A DNA stretch of 8,931 nucleotides from Rhodospirillaceae bacterium (GTDB lineage Bacteria > Pseudomonadota > Alphaproteobacteria > Rhodospirillales > Magnetovibrionaceae), in NCBI GenBank assembly GCA_002401565.1, contig NVTL01000009.1:44280-53210 (forward strand), in the 5' to 3' direction. How positions within the stretch are numbered: the stretch's first letter is position 1; every line of letters begins with the position of its first letter. A program made the translations under genes and the position numbers. Shown piece by piece: positions 1-8,931 of this stretch. The notes beneath the pieces are model-generated. The model was not told the origin of the DNA. It was given only the letters and a program-made list of their open reading frames with translations, and did no database searches.

Positions 1-487
1 TGACATGCAGATACAAAACATCGGTCGCCGCATACAGCAATTGGTCATCGGTCAGGACATCGGCGCCCCAATCGGACGATTGCTGTTCTTTGGAAATTTC
101 AACGCCCGCCAATTCACGACAGACATTTTTGTAGCCATGACGATCCGTATAGGTGCGGGCCATACGAGAAGCAATTTTGGTGCAAAATAAAGGACTGACC
201 CGAATGCCAAGGGCTTGTTTTAACAACATCACATCAAACCGCGCGTAATGAAAAATCTTCACCGTTTTGGTGTCTTCCATCAACCGCTGCAGATTAGGAG
301 CATGGGTCACGCCCTGTTCAAACTGAACCAAATGACAAACTTCATCGCCGCCCGACAATTGCACCACGCACAAGCGGTCCCGGTGCGGATTGAGGCCCAT
401 GGCTTCGGAATCCACGGCAATCGCCTCGCCAAATTCAAGGCCATCGGGCAAGTCGTTTTTATACAGGCGAATGTCAGGGGTCTTCAT
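1..487 (-). CDS. rnd: Ribonuclease D (DEDDy 3'-5' exoribonuclease), C-terminus cut by window edge
   Basis: This gene reads from an ATG at 487 leftwards off the window and gives 162 residues without a stop. All three exonuclease motifs of the DEDDy family are visible: Exo I as VDSEAMGL (D26, E28), Exo II as FHYARFDV (D85) and Exo III as YAATD (Y152, D156). These acidic residues bind the two metal ions that hydrolyse RNA from the 3' end; the family trims tRNA precursors and other stable RNA. Exo III lies close to the cut, so only the end of the nuclease domain is missing. Many alphaproteobacterial homologues are short (about 200 residues) and lack the HRDC domains of the E. coli enzyme, but this cannot be checked here. 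The start is supported by GAGAG (497-501), 9 bases before the ATG, and by an extended -10 element farther upstream. It is transcribed away from the small membrane protein gene. Confidence 0.93.
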   Translation of the reverse strand, partial: MKTPDIRLYKNDLPDGLEFGEAIAVDSEAMGLNPHRDRLCVVQLSGGDEVCHLVQFEQGVTHAPNLQRLMEDTKTVKIFHYARFDVMLLKQALGIRVSPLFCTKIASRMARTYTDRHGYKNVCRELAGVEISKEQQSSDWGADVLTDDQLLYAATDVLYLHV

Positions 488-505
488 ACGGTATGTCTCT
501 CTATC

Positions 506-537
506 ACAAGCATTGTCTGATACAAGCATTGTCCAGT
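506..537. repeat. 16-bp tandem repeat with internal dyad in rnd leader
   Basis: Two adjacent copies of a 16-base unit, at 506-521 and 522-537, share the 12 bases ACAAGCATTGTC exactly and then diverge (TGAT against CAGT). Each copy holds an ACAA-N3-TTGT dyad, so two identical inverted-repeat sites lie one and a half helical turns apart. They fall between the predicted rnd transcript start and its ribosome binding site. They could be paired operator sites, an RNA element, or a simple local duplication. Confidence 0.7.
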
Positions 538-545
538 TTGGGCGC

Positions 546-554
546 AGTATAGCA
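546..554 (-). promoter_or_regulatory. Extended -10 promoter element of rnd
   Basis: Read on the minus strand this is TGCTATACT, an extended -10 element (TGn plus a hexamer with five of six consensus bases). No good -35 hexamer lies 16-18 bases upstream, as is common when the TG extension is present. The predicted transcript start near 539 gives a leader of about 50 bases that contains the 16-bp tandem repeat. Assignment is by eye only. Confidence 0.5.
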
Positions 555-894
555 AAGCTAAACACTTCGTACTAGAGGTGTGTAGCCTGCGTCAACGATC
601 TTCAAGCGCATGCCCAACCAAACCTGCTGCAAGTCCCATCAGGGTTGCCGTTTACTTTAAGACTTTTTGTTAGGATTACTTGAACAGAAACGTATGCTTT
701 ATGCTGTTAAACGAACCTACATAACCGATGTCACTTTCAGCTGCTAATAGCCAGAAGCAAACGTTAAACAGGCTCAACATGAACCAATCCAACACGCCTA
801 TGAACACACAACACATAGCTGATTAATGGGCTTATTTAATAGTGTTCGTGGTAATATTTTAGAGTTCAATGGATCAATAGCTTGATTGCTACAA

Positions 895-900
895 AAGGAG
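895..900 (+). promoter_or_regulatory. Shine-Dalgarno site of the small membrane protein gene
   Basis: AAGGAG ends 9 bases before the ATG at 910. It decides the start: an earlier in-frame ATG at 886 would lie upstream of this site and has no purine-rich site of its own. Confidence 0.65.
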
Positions 901-909
901 TTGTTTTAT

Positions 910-1257
910 ATGTCTTTTTTTATAATCGTAAGTTTCGTCATAACTTTGATTACGGCAACAATCACTATTTATCTCGAAATCAGGTCTAATAAAATACTAG
1001 GTAGAGGACCCTATTTTTTTCGTATTTGCATTTTAGTCATATCTACGTTTTCAATAGTTATATTTCTACCTGCTCTTGGTATGCTTGGTTTTGGAATCAT
1101 TTTGGCCGTTGAAAAGTTCTTATTGTCAAAATTTTTGACTCAACGATTTAAGGATATTGGCTGGTCTCCATGGTGGGGAGTCGGTCTTGCATTTTTACCC
1201 TCTGCACCTTTGATTTTACTAGCAATTTTCCCAACCAAGAATAGAACAAGCTGTTGA
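910..1257 (+). CDS. Small three-helix membrane protein, DUF805-like C-terminus, AT-rich orphan
   Basis: A 115-residue product starts at ATG 910, chosen because of AAGGAG at 895-900. It is very hydrophobic, with likely membrane segments at about residues 3-22, 38-67 (possibly two short helices) and 88-108, so it should sit in the inner membrane. The C-terminal segment RFKDIGWSPWW (79-89), followed by a hydrophobic stretch and FPTKNR, resembles the conserved RxxDxGxSxWW block of DUF805 membrane proteins. The N-terminal part is less like that family, so the assignment is tentative and no function is known. GC content over 901-1260 is about 34% by hand count, against roughly half in flanking genes. 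It uses codons such as ATA, CTA, AGA and AGG, which suggests recent transfer or fast divergence. The clear ribosome binding site argues that it is a real gene. Confidence 0.6.
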   Translation: MSFFIIVSFVITLITATITIYLEIRSNKILGRGPYFFRICILVISTFSIVIFLPALGMLGFGIILAVEKFLLSKFLTQRFKDIGWSPWWGVGLAFLPSAPLILLAIFPTKNRTSC

Positions 1258-1333
1258 TAAGGACTTGCAGCCAAAGGCGGTTAAAAATCCCCAACCCGAC
1301 AAACGTTATCCCTCACGCATGATAGAATGCGCC

Positions 1334-1363
1334 CCTTAGATACTAAGGAGATTGTTTTGTTTT
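1334..1363 (+). terminator. Possible intrinsic terminator after the small membrane protein gene
   Basis: CCTTAG (1334-1339) and CTAAGG (1343-1348) form a six-base-pair stem around an ATA loop. They are followed by a T-rich run (1352-1363) interrupted by single G residues. The orientation fits the plus-strand gene that ends about 75 bases upstream; on the minus strand, after the tRNA, the stem is followed by GC-rich sequence instead. The stem is short, so strength is doubtful. Confidence 0.4.
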
Positions 1364-1381
1364 ACTGCTTTAGAAAGAGGA

Positions 1382-1468
1382 TGGTGCCCAGGAGAAGACT
1401 CGAACTTCCACGACCTTGCGGCCACAGGCACCTGAAGCCTGCGCGTCTACCAGTTTCGCCACCTGGGC
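1382..1468 (-). tRNA. tRNA-Leu (anticodon CAG), CCA encoded
   Basis: The 87-base gene folds as a class II tRNA. The acceptor stem GCCCAGG pairs perfectly with CCTGGGC, followed by discriminator A and encoded CCA. The D arm contains the typical AACTGGTAGACGC sequence. The anticodon stem CAGGC/GCCTG encloses the loop TTCAGGT, giving anticodon CAG, which reads CUG leucine codons. The long variable arm (GCC, GCAA loop, GGT) and the TTCGAGT T loop confirm a leucine tRNA. It stands alone and diverges from the NDUFA9-like gene. No bases look abnormal. Confidence 0.97.
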
Positions 1469-1506
1469 ATACACAAATCAATCAAAAATCGATTGCGTGG
1501 CGCATG

Positions 1507-1534
1507 AACTAAAGGGGTTATGGGCGTCTGTCAA
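1507..1534 (-). promoter_or_regulatory. Promoter of tRNA-Leu
   Basis: On the minus strand a perfect -35 hexamer TTGACA (1529-1534) lies 16 bases before a weak -10, TTAGTT (1507-1512); shifted readings of the -10 by one base are equally possible. A GC-rich stretch follows, as expected for a discriminator in a stable-RNA promoter under growth-rate control. The predicted leader is about 30 bases. Confidence 0.5.
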
Positions 1535-1583
1535 CAAATTATCAAAAATGCTTTGTTTTTTTGCGGCTATTTCTGTCCCTTTT

Positions 1584-1592
1584 TGGTATAAA
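1584..1592 (+). promoter_or_regulatory. Candidate extended -10 element for the NDUFA9-like gene
   Basis: TGGTATAAA is an extended -10 match with no clear -35, giving a leader of roughly 60 bases. A second option is TTGTCG (1614-1619) with TATAAA (1637-1642), spaced 17 bases, but transcription would then begin almost at the ribosome binding site. I prefer the first. Confidence 0.4.
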
Positions 1593-1661
1593 CGAAATAA
1601 CATAGTCACACATTGTCGTCACGCGGCAGTCAGAAATATAAAATATTAGGGGAGAGACACT

Positions 1662-2684
1662 ATGACCGCACGTTTGGTCACCGTATTTGGTGGAACTGGT
1701 TTTGTTGGGCGTCACGTTGTTCAACGGTTACTGAATGCGGGCGATCGGGTCCGGGTGGTCTGTCGTGATCCTGAATCCGCGCTGTTCTTAAAGCCCCTGG
1801 GCAATCCCGGTCAAATCGTTGCCGTCAAAGCCAACATCACCGACAAAGCCGAAGTCATTCGTGCCATCGAAGGTGCTGATGCCATCGTGAACTGTGCGGG
1901 CATTATTGCTTCAAAGGGCTGGAATACTTTTGAATCCGTCCATAAATCCGGGTCCGCTATTTTAGCCAAAGCCGCCGCCGCCGCAGGCATCAAATCTTTG
2001 GTGCATCTTTCGGCGCTGGGCGCGACGTTGGCAACTGAATCAAGATATTTTCAAACCAAGGCCCACGGCGAAGAAGCCATTTTGACGTCTTTTCCAAACG
2101 CGACCATTTTGCGCCCATCCGTCATTGTCGGCGCCGAAGACAATTTCATGAACCTGTTTGCCACCATCGCGCGGTGGAGCCCTATCATCCCCATGATCAA
2201 CCCAATTTTGCCGTCCATCAAAATGGTACGCGGTCAATTGCACAGTATTTTATGGCCCACCATCAAAGATCGTCCCTTGGAAGGGGCCAAATTCCAACCT
2301 GTTGTCGTCGCCGATGTCGCCGATGCGGTGATGAAAGCTTTGGACTCTAACGATGCCCAAGGCCAGACGTATGAAGTCACAGGCCCCACCATCTATACCT
2401 TTAAAAAATTAATGATGATGATGTTAGAAGCCTCCGGTCGCACCGCGCGCATTCAATCCATCCCGGCCTTTTGGGGTTATTACTGGGCGTTTTGGATGGA
2501 ATTCATCCCCACCAAACCGTTCACGCGCGACATGGTGACGTTGTTAAACAATGACAATGTGGCATCAGAAGATGCAAAATCGTTGAAGGATTTGGGCATT
2601 ACGCCGCATTCCATCGAATCGGTTTTGCCGGCGTACTTAAACACCTATCGTCCACCGTCAAACCGTCGCTTGCGTCCGGTCTAA
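1662..2684 (+). CDS. NDUFA9-like NAD(P)-binding atypical SDR (complex I-associated family)
   Basis: The 340-residue protein has an N-terminal Rossmann fold with the dinucleotide-binding motif GGTGFVG (10-16). A YxxxK pair occurs in RYFQTKAHGEEA (Y129, K133), followed by ILRPSVIVGAEDNF (149-162). This pattern matches the atypical SDR group that includes mitochondrial complex I subunit NDUFA9 and bacterial homologues often annotated as complex I NDUFA9 subunit family proteins. A catalytic activity is not established for the group. The start is fixed by AGGGGAG (1648-1654), 7 bases before the ATG. Between IIPMI and KFQPVVVADVADA there are about 30 residues where relatives usually have a short glycine-rich loop, so an insertion near 179-208 is likely. 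Four ATG codons in a row (2412-2423) encode Met 251-254. The gene converges on marR with almost no spacer. The fold is certain; the link to complex I is inferred from family naming. Confidence 0.88.
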   Translation: MTARLVTVFGGTGFVGRHVVQRLLNAGDRVRVVCRDPESALFLKPLGNPGQIVAVKANITDKAEVIRAIEGADAIVNCAGIIASKGWNTFESVHKSGSAILAKAAAAAGIKSLVHLSALGATLATESRYFQTKAHGEEAILTSFPNATILRPSVIVGAEDNFMNLFATIARWSPIIPMINPILPSIKMVRGQLHSILWPTIKDRPLEGAKFQPVVVADVADAVMKALDSNDAQGQTYEVTGPTIYTFKKLMMMMLEASGRTARIQSIPAFWGYYWAFWMEFIPTKPFTRDMVTLLNNDNVASEDAKSLKDLGITPHSIESVLPAYLNTYRPPSNRRLRPV

Positions 2685-2703
2685 ACGGGAAAGTTTTCAG
2701 ATT

Positions 2704-3063
2704 TTAGAAAGATTTGTTGCCGATATTTTTCGCTGCGGCAACAATCAATTCGCCGTATTCACGCAGGAATACAGATCCCTTGACCGTGCGCTGAACCAGC
2801 ACCGAACGGCGATCTTCGGCGTCGGTTTTGCGGCGCACCATTTCCATATCGGTGAGCCGATCAATGGCCCGCGTGATGGCTGGTTTTGAAACCTTTAAGG
2901 TTTGGGCCAAGCCCCGCACGGTGTGTGGCGGCGGTGTCATGTACACGGTCAACAACAAAGACATTTGACGCGCGGTCAAATCCGGGGCGTCCAAACGCAC
3001 GCTGTTCACAATGGTGCGGCGCCATAAATCCAAGGCGTCGAGTTCATTGAGTTCATAGGACAT
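2704..3063 (-). CDS. Small MarR-family transcriptional regulator
   Basis: The 119-residue product is a winged helix-turn-helix protein. The N-terminal helix (about 5-25) would help form the dimer. LTARQMSLLLTVY (29-41) leads into the DNA-binding domain, with recognition helix SKPAITRAIDRLTDM (59-73) and wing RRKTDAEDRRSVLV (77-90), including the D-R-R found in most MarR proteins. It is shorter than the usual 140-150 residues because the C-terminal dimerisation helix is brief. The start is the ATG at 3063, supported by GGAG (3072-3075) 8 bases upstream; reading could extend to a TTG at 3090, but this would overlap the -10 region of its own promoter. The gene follows the aminopeptidase by about 105 bases with no terminator between, so it may also be read from the dnaN operon. 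No target or ligand can be inferred; a nearby or own-promoter operator is plausible. Confidence 0.88.
   Translation of the reverse strand: MSYELNELDALDLWRRTIVNSVRLDAPDLTARQMSLLLTVYMTPPPHTVRGLAQTLKVSKPAITRAIDRLTDMEMVRRKTDAEDRRSVLVQRTVKGSVFLREYGELIVAAAKNIGNKSF
2714..2744 (-). terminator. Nine-bp hairpin over the marR stop region, possible terminator
   Basis: TTGTTGCCG (2714-2722) and CGGCAACAA (2736-2744) are perfect inverted repeats around a 13-base loop. Read on the minus strand, the stem is followed by ATCTTTCTAAAATCT, which is pyrimidine- and T-containing but not a clean T run. It lies inside the last codons of marR, just before the stop at 2704-2706, and is the only strong hairpin near the convergent gene ends. 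It could end or stabilise the minus-strand transcript; efficiency is uncertain. Confidence 0.4.
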
Positions 3064-3090
3064 GCGCAGGTCTCCGCAGACAAAGTACAA

Positions 3091-3099
3091 ATTATAACA
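3091..3099 (-). promoter_or_regulatory. Perfect extended -10 promoter of marR
   Basis: The minus strand reads TGTTATAAT, an exact match to TGnTATAAT. No clear -35 is seen at the usual distance. The predicted start near 3084 gives a leader of about 20 bases with GGAG in it, consistent with the ATG at 3063. It sits in the 106-base gap after the aminopeptidase gene. Confidence 0.6.
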
Positions 3100-3139
3100 A
3101 GAGCGATTCGGCCCGTTTCGTTACGATAGCGAACTATTC

Positions 3140-3162
3140 TTAACCAAGTGTTACCCAAAGTG
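3140..3162. repeat. Imperfect tandem repeat upstream of the marR promoter
   Basis: TTAACCAAGTG (3140-3150) is followed directly by TTACCCAAAGTG (3151-3162), two near-copies of an 11-12 base unit. The pair also reads TTAA-N7-TTAC (3140-3154), one base away from the CtrA consensus TTAA-N7-TTAA used in alphaproteobacteria. It lies about 40-60 bases upstream of the marR -10, a position suited to a regulator site, but it could be chance. Confidence 0.45.
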
Positions 3163-3169
3163 CAAAATA

Positions 3170-8245
<5,076 letters not shown>

Positions 8246-8325
8246 GTCTGCGTTGATCCTATCTTGGCCGAAATTGACCGTTCAAGAGGTTGTTCAAGGT
8301 TTAAAACCAGCACTCACGCGGGGGT
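8246..8325 (-). other. dnaN-recF intergenic spacer
   Basis: This 80-base gap has no hairpin followed by T residues, so dnaN transcripts should run into recF. CTTGAAC occurs twice, 12 bases apart, on the minus strand, and GGTTTAAAACC (8298-8308, plus strand) is an imperfect palindrome. I see no clear promoter. TAGGATC near 8260 is the likely recF ribosome site. Confidence 0.4.
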
Positions 8326-8931
8326 TTATACCCGCATTGGCATCAGCACATACAGTGTGCTTTCATCGCCTTCTTCACGAATAATCGTGGGTGCAGAGGC
8401 ATCAGACAGCTGTAGCGTAATGTTATCCGCATTCACTTGGCGCATGATTTCCAACAAATAAGCCGCGTTAAAGCCAATTTCCAAACGTTCGCCATTGTAA
8501 TCGGTTTCCAGTTCGTCCGTGGCGCTGCCGCTGTCGGGGCTTGATGCGGACAAGACCAACGACCCAGCGTCCATGGTCAATTTTACGGCGCGTGATTTTT
8601 CGGTGGAAATCGCAGAGACACGATCAACCGCATCGGCCAGCATTTTGCGGCCAACTTTTAATTCTTTGTCGTTGCCTTCGGGGATCACGCGTTCGTAATC
8701 AGGGAAGGTGCCGTCGATCAATTTTGACGTCAGCATCACACCATCAAATCCAAACTGGATTTTAGATTCCGACAACGAAACAGAAATTTCGCCTTCGGTT
8801 TCTTCGATCAGTTTGTGCAGTTCGTTAACCGTTTTGCGCGGAACAATCACACCAGGCATGTCTTCGGCGCCTTCGGGCAGTTCAGTTTCGGCACTGGCCA
8901 AACGGTGACCATCGGTGGCAACCGCCCGCAA
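8326..8931 (-). CDS. dnaN: DNA polymerase III beta subunit (sliding clamp), N-terminus beyond window
   Basis: The gene enters from the right edge and supplies the last 201 residues of a protein that is normally about 370 long, so the first domain and part of the second are missing. The visible part starts at LRAVATDGHRLA, the conserved block of domain 2, and continues with VIVPRK, TSKLIDGTFPDY and ISTEKSRAV to the C-terminus YVLMPMRV. The TDGHRL block and the MPMRV end together form the peptide-binding pocket that holds polymerase, DnaE and repair partners through their clamp-binding motifs; all these residues are intact. The clamp is a ring dimer that tethers polymerase III to DNA. The open reading continues to the window edge, so no start is seen and any promoter is outside. 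Downstream is recF. Confidence 0.99.
   Translation of the reverse strand: MRAVATDGHRLASAETELPEGAEDMPGVIVPRKTVNELHKLIEETEGEISVSLSESKIQFGFDGVMLTSKLIDGTFPDYERVIPEGNDKELKVGRKMLADAVDRVSAISTEKSRAVKLTMDAGSLVLSASSPDSGSATDELETDYNGERLEIGFNAAYLLEIMRQVNADNITLQLSDASAPTIIREEGDESTLYVLMPMRV

Larger units (their letters stand above)
488..909. other. AT-rich intergenic region between rnd and the small membrane protein gene
   Basis: This 422-base gap separates two divergent genes. It holds the rnd promoter and tandem repeat at its left end. From about 570 to 660 the base composition is closer to that of the coding regions, and short minus-strand stretches are open (for example a 17-codon run starting with MRLKIVDAGY), but none continues into a gene. 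From 660 to 890 the sequence is AT-rich with no convincing gene. TAATAT at 852-857 is a weak candidate -10 element for the plus-strand gene, without a good -35. I see no tRNA, transposase fragment or strong hairpin here. Confidence 0.6.

Noticed and set aside
578..672. Short open stretches on both strands in the rnd upstream region with more balanced GC
   Set aside because: No frame runs beyond about 30 codons and none resembles a known protein, so I cannot support a gene remnant.
779..826. A 15-codon plus-strand reading frame (MNQSNTPMNTQHIAD) upstream of the membrane protein gene
   Set aside because: It has only a weak ribosome site and no attenuator-like hairpins after it, so it is probably chance.
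910..1468. A genomic island inserted at tRNA-Leu
   Set aside because: I found no repeat of the tRNA 3' end on the far side of the AT-rich gene, and no integrase. Proximity alone is not enough.
2412..2423. ATG repeated four times, as a possible phase-variable repeat
   Set aside because: A triplet repeat keeps the reading frame, and four copies are too few to suggest slippage control.

Overview
The window carries the end of a conserved bacterial chromosomal replication operon followed by a short stretch of less conserved genes. The order dnaN-recF-gyrB, a short RNase D without a visible HRDC extension, an NDUFA9-like atypical SDR and a roughly half-GC composition suggest an alphaproteobacterium, possibly near Rhodospirillales. 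This assignment is an inference from gene content; I cannot place the genus.

Right part (8931 to 3170, all minus strand): the C-terminal half of dnaN (sliding clamp), recF (recombination mediator), gyrB (DNA gyrase subunit B) and an M17 leucyl aminopeptidase. The recF-gyrB gap is 11 bases and gyrB overlaps the peptidase by 8 bases, so these genes very probably share a transcript. A small MarR-type regulator (2704-3063, minus) follows. It has its own near-perfect extended -10 element and a hairpin over its last codons that may end the whole run.

Middle part (2684 to 1382): an NDUFA9-like SDR on the plus strand converges on marR with only 18-19 bases between the stop codons. Its family fold is clear, but an extra segment sits where relatives have a short glycine loop. 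Upstream and divergent from it is a complete tRNA-Leu(CAG) with an encoded CCA end.

Left part (1381 to 1): an AT-rich region of about 0.9 kb. It holds one small three-helix membrane protein with a DUF805-like tail, at about 34% GC by hand count against about half in the flanking genes. Beyond it is rnd (RNase D), cut off by the window start, with a 16-bp tandem repeat in its leader.

I see no CRISPR array, transposase, phage gene or recognisable defence locus. Most of the window is housekeeping. The items most worth a second look are the AT-rich orphan membrane protein, the repeated dyad in the rnd leader, the aminopeptidase tied to gyrB, and the marR control region.
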